From the NCBI GenBank assembly GCA_944321175.1, contig CALUKI010000023.1, positions 1 to 64,000 of the forward strand: DNA of 64,000 nucleotides, given 5' to 3'. The translations under genes and the position numbers were made by a program. The notes beneath the pieces were generated by a model. It had not been told where the DNA came from. It saw only the letters and a list, made by a program, of their open reading frames with translations, and did no database searches. The stretch comes from an uncultured Alistipes sp. (GTDB taxonomy: Bacteria > Bacteroidota > Bacteroidia > Bacteroidales > Rikenellaceae). Position 1 is the first letter of the stretch, and every line of letters begins with the position of its first letter. Below are positions 7,886-18,447 of this stretch, in pieces.

Positions 7886-10867
7886 CTACCGTTTTTTCCG
7901 TTTTGCCTTCGGGCGGTCCGACGAGGGCGGAATATCGCCGTAAAACCGCTGCATGACATCGTAATCCTTGATGTTTTTGGATCCGCGTTTTCCGAAATGC
8001 GTAAGGTTATAGACGAACTGCACGGTGAAGTAACGGCCGATGACGCCGTTGATCGTATTCTGTGCATACCCCGAACCTATCGTGCGGGAGAAGGAGGAGT
8101 TCCGGTTGAAAAGGTCGTTGACACCGAGCATCAGCTCTCCGCGCTGCGTGCGGAAGAGTTTTTTGCCCAGATAGACGTTGCACAGCACATAGGAATAGTC
8201 GTAGTCGTTCGTGAAACCGACATACTGGTTGTATTCAGCCGATGCGGTAATGGTAAGGCTGCGGGGCAGAATGAATTTCATACCCGCCGAGACCTGCTGG
8301 AGGAAATAGCGGTTTTTCGTCCCCGCCGCATCCAGCGAATTGCGGACATGGCTGTAAACGCCCGACCAGCTGAGGGAGAAATCGGCATTCTCGGAGATGT
8401 TGCTGTCGAGCCATGCCTGGAATGTGTAATTCATTTCATTCGCCTCATTGCGCTGACCGCCCGACAGGTTGCCGTCGATGAGTGTCCCGCCGACCATCGA
8501 CGGCGTGGAGCAGTAACGGAGACCGGCCATAAGGGTGAAGTTGCTCTTGAGGAAGGAGACGGGAAATGCATAATTCATCTGCGTACTTACCGACAGGAAG
8601 CCGTCCATATTGACATAGGCCGAATAGAGATAGGGGTTGTAGATCTGCATGACGGGATCTCCGGCGGCATCGGTCTCTCCGGTCGGAACCGGCACGGAAA
8701 GGTCGTAGGCGATGTGCGACGTGATGTAATCCGATATGTGCTCCATTGTCACGAACCACAGGAACGTCCGGCCTTTTTCCATATTGGTGTTTATGTAGTT
8801 CATAAAGAGCGTTTTCGCATAGGAGGGGCGCAGGCGGGGATTCCCCCTGACGATGTTCTGGGCATTCGTAACGTCGCAAATGTCCTGCAACTGCCCGATA
8901 TTGGGGTTCATCGTCGCAGAACTGAGGTTCAGGCGCACTGAATTCTGCGGATTGAAACGATAGAACCCGATGACGGAATAGATCAGGTTGTCGAACCCGT
9001 AACGGCTCCGGTTCTCGGCTCCTTCGCGGAGGGAACCGGCTGCGGAGAGCACGTTTCCCGCCAGTTCGGCATGTTGATAGAAGATATTTGCCTGAATGCG
9101 GTTGGCGTTCTTCGCAAACTGGAATCCGGGCCCGACACGATGGGTCAGATAGCCACTGTTGGAGAATTGCGAAAGTGCGGGGTCGGGTTCCAGACCTGCC
9201 GTATCGAACTGCGGGCCGGTGACATAGGCCCGTTTGTCACTCTCCTGGTAGTTGTACGCCACACGGTATTGGAGGTTCAGTAGTGCATGTTCCGAGAGCG
9301 GTTCGGTATAGGTCACATTGCCTGCGACATTGTAACTGTAGGACGGAATCCGGACAGACTGATAACGCAGCAGCAGCGTGTCGGACGGTTCGGCAATCAG
9401 ATGGAGGTCGATGCCGTCGGCCAGATTCGAATGGCTGTATGTATCGTTCCGGCTGTCGCGGTAAGTGAAATCGCCATCGAGCGTAAGGGTGCGGCCGTCC
9501 TTCCCCAGCTTCAGACGGTAGGAGAGGTACTGATGCAGATTCAGTCCCGAACCGTTTCCATCCCTGAAGTCGTCGATTACCCGATAGCCGCTTTCGCCCC
9601 ACTGATGTCCGCCGGAGATCTCATAGGAGTCGTTGTTCTGGTATGTCAATCCCGTGCGCGACATCAACGACTGGTTCTCCGCGATCCGCCATTCGAGGCG
9701 GGCATTGAAACGATGCCCTCCATTGAAGGTATTCGAACGGTCCTCCTGATGGAGCGTATCCAGCGGCGAAGGAGCTTCGTACCATCTGTCGATGGCGGAT
9801 CGGTTCTTGAGGGTCGTATGGTTGTAGAAATAGCTCGCCTGCAACTGGACTTTGTCATGGTTGCCGGTTTTCCCCCAATAATCGGTATAATTGAATCCGA
9901 AGGCATGGATCTGTGCGACACCGGTCTGAAGGGGCATCATCGTATTCATCAGATCGGCTGCATTGCCTCCCGAAACGCTGATGATGTCCTCAAGCGCGAA
10001 ATTCTGCTTGTTGACATTGTTGGAGAGACCGATCAGCGACAGGCGGCTCGAACCGTGAAAAAGGTTGATGTTCCCGCCGACATTGTATTTGTGATGTCCG
10101 GTCAGCCCCTCCGTTTCGGGCTGGTACCCGTAGCCGCCATAGACCTTTCCGAAGACGCCCTGACGCATATTGGGTTTCGTGACGATATTGATAGCCTTGT
10201 AGCCTTCGCCGTCATCCACCCCCGAGAACTCGGCCGCATCGCTCAGCTTGTCGAACACCTCGACTTTATCGACGATCACCGCCGGAAGGGTTTTGATCGC
10301 GGTATTGACATCTTCGCTGAAAAACTCCTTGCCATCGACATAAATGCGTTTCACGTTCTCGCCCTGCGCCTCGACCTCACCGTCCGTTACGGTGATGCCG
10401 GGCATTTTCCTGAGCAGGCGTTCGACGCTGGCATCGGCCGTAACCTTGAACGCTTCGGCATTGTAGATCAGCGTATCGCCTTTCTGGGAGGTGCGCATTG
10501 CCTGCACCTCCTTGACGACGGTTTCGATCTGCGTCGCGGCGGGTTTCAGTTCCACCGTACCGAGCGACAGGGTTCCGGATGCCACCGAAGCCGCTCGGAC
10601 GGCGGTTTCATATCCGAGGAACGAGACTGCGACCCCATACTCCCCGCAGGGGACCGACACCTCGAAACGTCCGCCGTAGCCGGAGGTAAAATAGCGTTTC
10701 TGGAGCGTCGTATCGGCCGGTGCAAATTCGATGACGGCCCCCGCCACGCCTTTGCGGGTTTCGGCGTCGATAACCGTTGCCGACACCTTTCCCGACTGCC
10801 CATACGCCATCGGGACACCCATGCAAAAAAGAACAGTACAAAGAATCGGGTAGAATCGTTTCATCAT
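7886..10867 (-). CDS. TonB-dependent receptor-like outer-membrane beta-barrel protein (paralogue B)
   Basis: The product has 993 residues, exactly the length of paralogue A, and aligns with it from end to end (for example SGKVSATVIDA, GDDGEGYKA-like and RRGELM-G-NDLFN segments in both). The signal peptide is MMKRFYPILCTVLFCMGVPMAYGQ. The carboxypeptidase-like domain, plug-like domain (IYVDGKEFFSEDV) and barrel come in the same order. The tail differs: here it is basic (DRPKAKRKKR). This looks like a tandem duplication followed by divergence. A LytTR two-component system is encoded upstream on the same strand and could regulate it, but nothing in the sequence proves that. Confidence 0.88.
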   Translation of the reverse strand: MMKRFYPILCTVLFCMGVPMAYGQSGKVSATVIDAETRKGVAGAVIEFAPADTTLQKRYFTSGYGGRFEVSVPCGEYGVAVSFLGYETAVRAASVASGTLSLGTVELKPAATQIETVVKEVQAMRTSQKGDTLIYNAEAFKVTADASVERLLRKMPGITVTDGEVEAQGENVKRIYVDGKEFFSEDVNTAIKTLPAVIVDKVEVFDKLSDAAEFSGVDDGEGYKAINIVTKPNMRQGVFGKVYGGYGYQPETEGLTGHHKYNVGGNINLFHGSSRLSLIGLSNNVNKQNFALEDIISVSGGNAADLMNTMMPLQTGVAQIHAFGFNYTDYWGKTGNHDKVQLQASYFYNHTTLKNRSAIDRWYEAPSPLDTLHQEDRSNTFNGGHRFNARLEWRIAENQSLMSRTGLTYQNNDSYEISGGHQWGESGYRVIDDFRDGNGSGLNLHQYLSYRLKLGKDGRTLTLDGDFTYRDSRNDTYSHSNLADGIDLHLIAEPSDTLLLRYQSVRIPSYSYNVAGNVTYTEPLSEHALLNLQYRVAYNYQESDKRAYVTGPQFDTAGLEPDPALSQFSNSGYLTHRVGPGFQFAKNANRIQANIFYQHAELAGNVLSAAGSLREGAENRSRYGFDNLIYSVIGFYRFNPQNSVRLNLSSATMNPNIGQLQDICDVTNAQNIVRGNPRLRPSYAKTLFMNYINTNMEKGRTFLWFVTMEHISDYITSHIAYDLSVPVPTGETDAAGDPVMQIYNPYLYSAYVNMDGFLSVSTQMNYAFPVSFLKSNFTLMAGLRYCSTPSMVGGTLIDGNLSGGQRNEANEMNYTFQAWLDSNISENADFSLSWSGVYSHVRNSLDAAGTKNRYFLQQVSAGMKFILPRSLTITASAEYNQYVGFTNDYDYSYVLCNVYLGKKLFRTQRGELMLGVNDLFNRNSSFSRTIGSGYAQNTINGVIGRYFTVQFVYNLTHFGKRGSKNIKDYDVMQRFYGDIPPSSDRPKAKRKKR

Positions 10868-11415
10868 GGTCTTACGATTTTAAGCGGTTCATGAAACAGG
10901 CTGGGGTACGGAATGGATGGGCAGGGACAAGACAAGGGTTCTCCTCCCATCGGGAGACGGACCCGTCCGCGCACAGCCGTCTTCGAAGGGAAGGGCGGGG
11001 CGGGGGAAATTGCCGTCCGCCGGAACGGCCGGGCGCCGGCTGAAAAAAAGCGTGCAGAGACCGCCGGTCTCTTCTCTCCCGGAATATCAGACATTTCACG
11101 TCGCAATCCACCCGTCGGATGCGGGAGCTTGGCTACAACCGCAACATCCGGTTCCAAGCGACGGATTCTGTTGCCGGCGGTCCTGCACGCCGTGCCGGAG
11201 CCGCAAACGGAAGGATCCGGCAACGGAAAGATGCGCCTGCCGCAGACACCGGCCGGCATCTCCGCACCGGTCTCCGACAAAGCAGCCGTTCCTGCCGTTA
11301 TGCACCTTATCCTCCGCATGATCCGTAATCCATATTTACAATGGCAAAATTAGCCGTCTTTCTTCAAAGCGGCGCTGTCATGCGGGCAAAAGGGCAGAAA
11401 TGAGGGGTGAAACGA
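10868..11415 (-). other. Long leader or small-RNA region upstream of the barrel genes
   Basis: This 548-bp stretch has no gene I can support. On the minus strand there is an exact -7 box TAATTTTG at 11352-11345. About 270 nt downstream lies a 7-bp hairpin (11072-11066 with 11062-11056, loop GGC), followed after six bases by seven U residues (complement of the A-run 11043-11049). It could be a leader with an internal terminator ahead of paralogue B, or a free-standing RNA of about 295 nt. Confidence 0.4.
11345..11352 (-). promoter_or_regulatory. Candidate -7 promoter box TAATTTTG
   Basis: Exact match to TAnnTTTG on the minus strand. A TTTG lies only 12 nt upstream instead of the usual 19-21, so the -33 element is not convincing. 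It would drive the leader region of the barrel genes. Confidence 0.35.
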
Positions 11416-12183
11416 CTAATCGACGGGGTGAACCGCCGTGAGCCACCGTTTGAATTCGGGAACGCGGGCTTTCGAGATGATGATCCGTTCGGGTGTTTCG
11501 ACACAGAGGCGGACCGACAGGCGGCTGCCGAACCATACGGAGATGTCGTTCACGGCGCGCCGTGCAATGATGAACTGGCGGTTTGCCCGAAAGAATTCAC
11601 CGGGCGGCAACAGGGTCTGAAGCACTTCGAGCGGTTTGTCGAGGGGATATGTCTTTCCGTCGAGCGTACAGGCCGAAACACGTTCGGCGCTGGTATGGCA
11701 GTAGGCTATATCCTCGCGCCGCAGCGGGATGAGTTTGTCACGCATACGCACCAGAAAAGCCTGTTGCTGTTCGTTTGCGCGGGCGGCCATGCGCTCCACA
11801 CGTTCGGAGTAACGGTTCCTGTCCAGTTCCGACAAACGGCGCAGTTTGTCCAGTGCGCGCCGCACATCCTCCTCCTTGATGGGCTTGAGCAGGTAATCGA
11901 TGCTGTTTACACGGAAGGCCTCAAGGGCATATTGATCGTATGCGGTGGTGAAGACGACGGGAGCGGTCACCGAAACCCGATCGAAGATGCGGAACGACTC
12001 GCCGTCGGCCAGATGAATATCCATCAGCACCAGATCGGGAGATGCGTGCGTTTCGAACCACTCGACGCTTTCGGCGACGCTTTCCAGTTCGGCGACGACC
12101 TCGACCGACGGTGCAACCTGCCGCAGGATGGACTTGAGGTTGAGAGCGGCAGCTGTTTCATCCTCGATAATCACGACTTTCAT
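11416..12183 (-). CDS. LytTR-family DNA-binding response regulator
   Basis: The product has 255 residues. The N-terminal receiver domain (about 1-115) has the acidic pair in VVIIEDE, the phospho-acceptor Asp55 in LVLMDIHLADG, and the conserved YLLKPI lysine near residue 100. The C-terminal half is a LytTR DNA-binding domain (about 140-245) with the FFRANRQFII segment typical of this family. Its start overlaps the stop of the upstream kinase gene by four bases, so the pair is translationally coupled. The target genes are not known. The adjacent barrel genes are the obvious candidates by position. Confidence 0.95.
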   Translation of the reverse strand: MKVVIIEDETAAALNLKSILRQVAPSVEVVAELESVAESVEWFETHASPDLVLMDIHLADGESFRIFDRVSVTAPVVFTTAYDQYALEAFRVNSIDYLLKPIKEEDVRRALDKLRRLSELDRNRYSERVERMAARANEQQQAFLVRMRDKLIPLRREDIAYCHTSAERVSACTLDGKTYPLDKPLEVLQTLLPPGEFFRANRQFIIARRAVNDISVWFGSRLSVRLCVETPERIIISKARVPEFKRWLTAVHPVD

Positions 12184-13751
12184 TGGCTTTCGCGTTTGTT
12201 TTGCTGGGGTTCGAGCAGGGGCAGCCGCACCGAGAAGGTTTTGTCGTCCTGCACGATCCGGATGCCCTGTCCGGTAATGAGTTGCCAGCGGCTGTCGAGA
12301 TTCCGCAGGCCGGTGCCCGTTCCGGATACGGCGTCGAGTTTCGGCGACCGGGGATTCGAGACGACCAGCACGCCGTCATCGACCCGAATCGAGACATGCA
12401 GCGGAGAGCGTTTGGTAATGGCATTGTGCTTGACGGCATTTGCAAGGAGCTCCTGCAGGGTCAGCACCGGCAGCCGACAGGAGAGGTAGGCGGCATCGAC
12501 CTCGATGTCGAAAAAGAGCTTGTCGGCATACCGGATCTTGAAGAGATAACAGTACGATTCGGCAAAACGCAGCTCCTCGGCAAGGGTCGTCAGCATGTTC
12601 TGTCCGTTTTGGATGATGTAACGGAACGAATAGGAGAGCCGGTCGATATAGGCGAGCGCCTTGCTTTCCTCCTTTTCGCGCACGAGCATGGCCAGCGAGT
12701 TGAGCGAATTGAAGAAGAAGTGGGGGTTTATCTGACTTACCAGCATGTTGTAGCGGGTTGTCATATTTTCGTTTTTGAGCTGTTCGTTTTCGAGGATCAT
12801 GGCCTGCCGTTGGTGCAGCAGCCGCACGATCTGCGCATAGAACAGGCAGACGACCAACGTAAAGAGGCATTTGAGGACGAGCGTATAGTCGATCCAGCGG
12901 CCGAGCATGTACCAGGGCAGTATCTGATAGGGCATTCCCCGCAGCAGCACGGGTTCGAGGAAATAGAAGAGAAGCGTCAATGCCAGACAGAGAAGACTCC
13001 GTTTCAGGAAGAGTTTCATCGAATAGTTTTTCGTATCGCGGGTCATGATGGAGAGCAGGAGAAACGCCAGCACGAAATATCCGACGAACTGCAGGGTAAG
13101 GCTGTTGTACCAGTGTTTGATCATTGCCGGCGCATAATGAGGACGGTAACGTTTTCCGTTGACGCTTATTGTTCGTCCGATCGGCGAATTGTGGACCCGC
13201 AGGGAAAAAAGTTCCACATCAACGCTGTCGCCGTCCTTGAGCCTCATATGGATCATGGTCCGATCGCTCAGATATATGCTGTCGATACGTTGTCCGTACC
13301 GGAGAGAATCATCGGCCGCTGCGTTGCCGGAGGGAACGGGCTCCGAAGATTCATAAATCAGAAATCCGTGTCCATAGGGCGAACGGGACACCTTTCCGGA
13401 GATCACTCTCGGTGCCGGATCATGCTCCTCTTCCTCCGTGTCGGTCCAGGCGCCGCGTTCGATTCCGAAATCCCGTCCCGCGTCAACAGAGTCCGCACCG
13501 GCCGCAGCCGCCGGATCTGCGGGCGTATCGGCGCCTTCGGGGGACGTCTGTCGTTTTACGGTCTTTCCCCGATTGCGCTTTCCGTGACCGGCATCCTTGA
13601 GTTTCTGCACTGTCCTGCTCGAAATCACCGGCCGGGTCTCGTCCTGGCCCACCAGCATCGGCAGGATATACATGAAATTGACCACCAATACGATAGCCCC
13701 CGCCACGAACAGGTTGACGATGATTTTGTTTTTGTTTGTCGAGCGCTTCAT
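12180..13751 (-). CDS. LytS/YehU-type sensor histidine kinase
   Basis: The product has 523 residues. An N-terminal helix (about 10-30) is followed by a long, low-complexity, charged extracytoplasmic segment (about 36-210). Three further helices (about 218-236, 250-270, 287-307), a short coiled coil and a His_kinase domain come next, with the phospho-accepting His344 in INPHFFFNSLN. The ATP-binding part contains LLANAVKHN and GTGLRNLDSR. It pairs with the LytTR regulator that overlaps it by 4 bp. The periplasmic segment has no domain I recognise and may be the signal-sensing part. Confidence 0.93.
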   Translation of the reverse strand: MKRSTNKNKIIVNLFVAGAIVLVVNFMYILPMLVGQDETRPVISSRTVQKLKDAGHGKRNRGKTVKRQTSPEGADTPADPAAAAGADSVDAGRDFGIERGAWTDTEEEEHDPAPRVISGKVSRSPYGHGFLIYESSEPVPSGNAAADDSLRYGQRIDSIYLSDRTMIHMRLKDGDSVDVELFSLRVHNSPIGRTISVNGKRYRPHYAPAMIKHWYNSLTLQFVGYFVLAFLLLSIMTRDTKNYSMKLFLKRSLLCLALTLLFYFLEPVLLRGMPYQILPWYMLGRWIDYTLVLKCLFTLVVCLFYAQIVRLLHQRQAMILENEQLKNENMTTRYNMLVSQINPHFFFNSLNSLAMLVREKEESKALAYIDRLSYSFRYIIQNGQNMLTTLAEELRFAESYCYLFKIRYADKLFFDIEVDAAYLSCRLPVLTLQELLANAVKHNAITKRSPLHVSIRVDDGVLVVSNPRSPKLDAVSGTGTGLRNLDSRWQLITGQGIRIVQDDKTFSVRLPLLEPQQNKRESQ

Positions 13752-13772
13752 CCGATTCAGGATTCGAGGTTT

Positions 13773-14315
13773 TTATTCCGAAGGCTCCCGTCCGGTGTAC
13801 CACGACGCATACATGCGATAGTCGCGCGTGGTACGGCGGATGATCTCTTCGCGCTGTTGGGGCGTGATCTCCTTGACCTTCCGTGCAGGCACGCCGGCAT
13901 AGACCGAATCGGGTTCGAGTCTGGCGCCCGAAAGGACGAGGGCTCCGGCGGCGACGATGCAGCCCGAAGCGACGACGGCGTTGTCGAGAACCGTTGCACC
14001 CATGCCGATCAGGCAGTTGTCCTCGATCGTTGCGCCGTGAATGGTGGCGTTGTGGCCGATCGAGACATCGTTTCCGATATGGGTCTGCGAGGGATGGGGC
14101 GAACCGTCGTAAAGGGTATGGATGACTGTCCCGTCCTGGATATTGGTCCTGTCACCGACGGTAATCGTATTGACGTCGCCGCGCAGCACCGTATTGAACC
14201 ACACGGAACTGTCGCGGCCGATGGTCACGTCGCCGATCAGCACGGCCGTGTCGGCGACGAATGTTCCTTCTCCCACGCGGGGCAGATGTCCCCGCACCTC
14301 CTTGATATAAGCCAT
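13773..14315 (-). CDS. Gamma-carbonic-anhydrase-like hexapeptide-repeat protein
   Basis: The product is 180 residues from the ATG at 14315; the longer open frame upstream is not protein-like. It is a left-handed beta-helix made of isoleucine/valine hexapeptide repeats. Three zinc-ligand histidines are present (His66 in DGTVIHTLY; His88 and His93 in VSIGHNATIHG), as in the gamma-carbonic anhydrase/YrdA/PaaY group. Many such proteins have no proven anhydrase activity. It is the first gene of a likely operon with the kinase (21 bp downstream) and the LytTR regulator. An excellent promoter lies about 45 bp upstream. Confidence 0.9.
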   Translation of the reverse strand: MAYIKEVRGHLPRVGEGTFVADTAVLIGDVTIGRDSSVWFNTVLRGDVNTITVGDRTNIQDGTVIHTLYDGSPHPSQTHIGNDVSIGHNATIHGATIEDNCLIGMGATVLDNAVVASGCIVAAGALVLSGARLEPDSVYAGVPARKVKEITPQQREEIIRRTTRDYRMYASWYTGREPSE

Positions 14316-14360
14316 AAACGTATTGCCATTTTGCTGCGCCGGAACGCACAGCCTGTTCTG

Positions 14361-14391
14361 CAAAATTAAGAACTCCGCGCGAAAATCCAAA
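14361..14391 (-). promoter_or_regulatory. Bacteroidota promoter for the carbonic-anhydrase/two-component operon
   Basis: On the minus strand, TTTG (14391-14388), a 19-nt spacer and TAATTTTG (14368-14361) match both boxes of the Bacteroidota consensus. Transcription would begin near 14354, about 40 nt before the ATG. Confidence 0.75.
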
Positions 14392-14560
14392 ATAATCATG
14401 CAGAACCCCTTCCGCAACCGGACGGATTTGCGGGAAAAGGATCCGCAAGGGCCTCTTTTCCGATCGGAGAGGAGGGCAGCGGAGAGGGCCTCCGCACGGG
14501 GCACGCAGGCGGAGAGTCTCCGGAGGAGCGGCGCGAGACGGAAAAGAAAAGAGGGGAAAG

Positions 14561-14592
14561 TTTTTTTATTCGGTTTTTTCTTTTTACCTTTG
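14561..14592 (+). promoter_or_regulatory. Promoter candidate for metK, far upstream
   Basis: An exact -7 box TACCTTTG lies at 14585-14592, with a T-rich -33 region (TTTT) at the expected distance. Transcription from here would give metK a leader of nearly 290 nt, which contains the hairpins described at 14738-14868. Confidence 0.6.
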
Positions 14593-14737
14593 CGGAGCTT
14601 TTCCTGCAAGGGAGGGGCGAAGATGGAATGTGGAAAGATTTGACTGATTGCAACCACAATAAAAAATCGCTAAACCAGCAGCTACATTTTTTATTCCAAC
14701 AGCCAATTTTTCCCGTTTCGATACGTTTAACTGCGAA

Positions 14738-14868
14738 AGTCTTCCGCTCACGACGGAAGATTCGAGAGGGTCGTCCGACAGCGAACCGGTCTGTGTGACA
14801 GGCCAGGGAGTGAGTCCGGCAAGTTCGCGATCGAAGCCCTTGACAATTGGAAATCTTGCCGGACTCAC
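14738..14868 (+). promoter_or_regulatory. Structured 5' leader of metK (candidate cis-regulatory RNA)
   Basis: Three hairpins lie in order. The first is a 9-bp stem (14738-14746 with 14754-14762, loop CTCACGA). The second is a 7-bp stem (14788-14794 with 14798-14804, loop GTG). The third is a perfect 14-bp stem (14810-14823 with 14855-14868, loop 31 nt) that ends 17 nt before the ATG. The loop of the first hairpin contains CTCAC, which can pair with GTGAG at the base of the third stem, so a pseudoknot and the last stem exclude each other. It does not match the SAM-I consensus as I remember it. The structure is read directly; any ligand is inference. Confidence 0.55.
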
Positions 14869-14885
14869 GTTAAATTGTATTGAAA

Positions 14886-16190
<1,305 letters not shown>

Positions 16191-16245
16191 CGGGCCGTCC
16201 CCCTGCACGGCTCCGGTCGTGCGGAACCGCCCTGCACCCGACAGA

Positions 16246-16254
16246 GGGGGGGGG
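16246..16254 (+). repeat. Homopolymer run of nine G, intergenic
   Basis: G9 lies between the metK stop and its terminator. It is one of seven runs of 8-10 G in the window, all on the + strand. Confidence 0.9.
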
Positions 16255-16278
16255 CATTGGAGCCAAGAGGGAGAGAAG

Positions 16279-16316
16279 AGAGCCGTATTCCGACGAAACG
16301 GCTCTTCTTTTCTTTG
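16279..16316 (+). terminator. Intrinsic terminator of metK
   Basis: An 8-bp GC-rich stem (16279-16286 with 16298-16305) with an 11-nt loop is followed by TCTTTTCTTT. Confidence 0.8.
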
Positions 16317-16784
16317 TCGGGCCGCCGTTCCATCGAACCTGCCGCAGCCGGTTGCGGAAGAGCGGCAGTCCCCGAAAAAACAGGCGCCGCAACGGACACC
16401 GGAGCCCATTCGGGAGATCGGGAGAATCAGGAAGGGCGCGGAAAGAATCGGGGCGAAGAGAGAAAAAGCGGAAAGACGGAGCGGGCGGGCACGGCAGCCC
16501 GATCGGGCGAAAATCGGGATTCGGGCAACGGACTGCAGCGCCTTCGCCGGATGAAAATTTCTTTTCCGAGAGGGTCAGCACATTGCGGCGCCAACGTGCG
16601 GACAATCGGCATCGGGCACATTTTTCCGCACATCGACGGCACGATCTTCGATAAACGACGAAAAAAAGAGACGGCCGCCAAAATATTTCTCCGCAGGGCG
16701 CGTTATATGGCAAAGCGACAGTACAAGAAAAGATTTGCCGATGAAGAAAATAGCCTAAAAGACAAACGTAATTTTCACAACACA

Positions 16785-18278
16785 ATGAAAAAGACATTTT
16801 TATTTTTAGGACTGATTGCCGTCTCGGCCGTAACGAGCGGCGTAACGGTATGGGCATTGAACGGCACCCGTTCCGAGAGCAGGATCGAATATATCGAACA
16901 CGAGGTGGAGCGCACGCCGGCTTTGGGGTCGCATTTCACGGCCTACGAAGCGGACAAATATCCCGATCTGACCTATGCAGCGGAGAATGCCGTAAAGGCG
17001 GTGGTGAACATTGAAGCCATCCAGCAGGTTGAAGTCGGCGGAGGTTTCGGCGGGGCCTACGACCCCTTCTTCGAGTTTTTCGGCCTGCCGCAGGGATACG
17101 GCCGGCGGGGCGGCGGTGAGCCGCGCACGCAGGAGCGCCGCGCCGGAGGTTCGGGCGTCATCATCTCGGAGGACGGCTATATCGTAACGAACAACCATGT
17201 GGTGGAGGATGCCGACAAACTGCGCGTAAAGCTCAACGACGGCCGGACGTTCGATGCGAAGGTCATCGGCACGGATCCCACGACCGACGTGGCCCTGATC
17301 AAGGTCGAAGGGAAGGATCTGCCGACGATTCCGTTCGGCAACTCCGATGCGCTGCGTCTGGGCGAATGGGTGCTGGCCATCGGCTCGCCGTTCGATCTGC
17401 AATCGACCATCACGGCCGGCATCGTAAGTGCCAAGGCCCGTCAGCTGGACGTCATACCCGACCAGTTCCGCATCGAGTCGTTCATCCAGACCGACGCGGC
17501 GGTGAATCCGGGCAATTCGGGCGGGGCGCTGGTGAACACGCGCGGAGAGTTGGTCGGCATCAACACGCTGATCAAGTCGCAGACGGGCAGTTTCATCGGT
17601 TATTCGTTCGCCATACCGGAATCGATCGTGAAGAAGGTGGTAGTCGATCTGAAGGAGTACGGAGTCGTACAGCGGGCCCTGCTGGGTATCTCCTACCGCT
17701 ACATCGACCAGGACTTCATCGACCAGATGGGCAAGGATACCGGCATCAAGGAGCTGGGCGGAGTATATGTTGCGAGTGTTGCGGAAGACGGGGCGGCCTC
17801 GGCAGCCGGCATCCGCAAGGGGGATGTGATCATCGCCATTGACGGCGCAAAAATCAGCAATGCCTCGACGGTTCAGGAGCAGATAGCGAAACACCGGCCC
17901 AACGACAAGGTAAAAATTACGGTAAAAAGAGACGGCGAAGTGAAACATTTTGATGTCACCTTGCGTAATAAGGCTGGTAAAACGGAGTTGATCACGCGCG
18001 AAACGGTTGACGTGACGGCTGCACTGGGCGGGAAGTTCCGCGATGCCGGCACCAAGGTGTGTCGGGAGCTGGAGATCAAAGGCGGAGTGCAGGTCGTAAG
18101 CATCAAGCAGGGCGGCATTTTGGCCCGTGCGCGTGTGAAAGAGGGATTTATCATCACACACATCAACGATCGTCCGGTCTATTCGCTCAGCGACATGCAG
18201 CGCATGGATGAGAAGGTGACGTCGATCGACGGCATCTATCCCAACGGTCGGGCCGCAAGCTATACGCTGATCGAGTAG
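16785..18278 (+). CDS. HtrA/DegQ-type periplasmic serine protease with two PDZ domains
   Basis: The ATG at 16785 starts a clear membrane/signal segment (MKKTFLFLGLIAVSAVTSGV) and gives 497 residues, the usual length in Bacteroidota. The trypsin-like domain has the catalytic triad His138 (IVTNNHVV), Asp168 (TTDVALI) and Ser245 (NPGNSGGAL). PDZ1 covers about 285-385 (GVYVASVAEDGAASAAGI) and PDZ2 about 405-495. It would degrade or refold damaged envelope proteins. The long in-frame extension upstream is not used in this call, since it lacks protein character. The gene is alone, with rpoD 364 bp downstream on the same strand. Confidence 0.96.
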   Translation: MKKTFLFLGLIAVSAVTSGVTVWALNGTRSESRIEYIEHEVERTPALGSHFTAYEADKYPDLTYAAENAVKAVVNIEAIQQVEVGGGFGGAYDPFFEFFGLPQGYGRRGGGEPRTQERRAGGSGVIISEDGYIVTNNHVVEDADKLRVKLNDGRTFDAKVIGTDPTTDVALIKVEGKDLPTIPFGNSDALRLGEWVLAIGSPFDLQSTITAGIVSAKARQLDVIPDQFRIESFIQTDAAVNPGNSGGALVNTRGELVGINTLIKSQTGSFIGYSFAIPESIVKKVVVDLKEYGVVQRALLGISYRYIDQDFIDQMGKDTGIKELGGVYVASVAEDGAASAAGIRKGDVIIAIDGAKISNASTVQEQIAKHRPNDKVKITVKRDGEVKHFDVTLRNKAGKTELITRETVDVTAALGGKFRDAGTKVCRELEIKGGVQVVSIKQGGILARARVKEGFIITHINDRPVYSLSDMQRMDEKVTSIDGIYPNGRAASYTLIE

Positions 18279-18447
18279 GGGAAACCTGCAAGACAGCGTT
18301 CGACGGCGGATACGCCGGACCTGAAGGGCTTTTCGGGGATCAGGTAAAAGAGATGTGTGAGAGAGGGTTCCCCTGAAAGCCCCACGGGTTTTCCACAACG
18401 ACGATTTACCGGGGAGAGGGGGAACTTCTCCCCGTGCCGTATCCCCA

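Larger units (their letters stand above)
16191..16784 (+). other. Spacer between metK and the HtrA gene
   Basis: This 594-bp stretch holds a run of nine G (16246-16254) and the metK terminator (16279-16316). The remaining 470 bp is purine-rich and then AT-rich close to the HtrA gene. The open frame that runs through it in phase with HtrA has no protein-like composition, so I treat it as a 5' untranslated region. A near-consensus -7 box (TAATTTTC, 16769-16776) lies almost at the start codon. Confidence 0.5.

Noticed and set aside
12183-14369. A 728-residue plus-strand frame opposite the kinase and carbonic-anhydrase genes
   Set aside because: Antisense to confidently identified domains; no family features.
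14738-14868. Classical SAM-I riboswitch before metK
   Set aside because: I could not match the conserved core and kink-turn segments. The structured leader is kept as an unassigned candidate.
16257-16784. In-frame upstream extension of the HtrA gene
   Set aside because: It crosses the metK terminator and has Arg/Gly-rich chance composition; the signal peptide begins at 16785.
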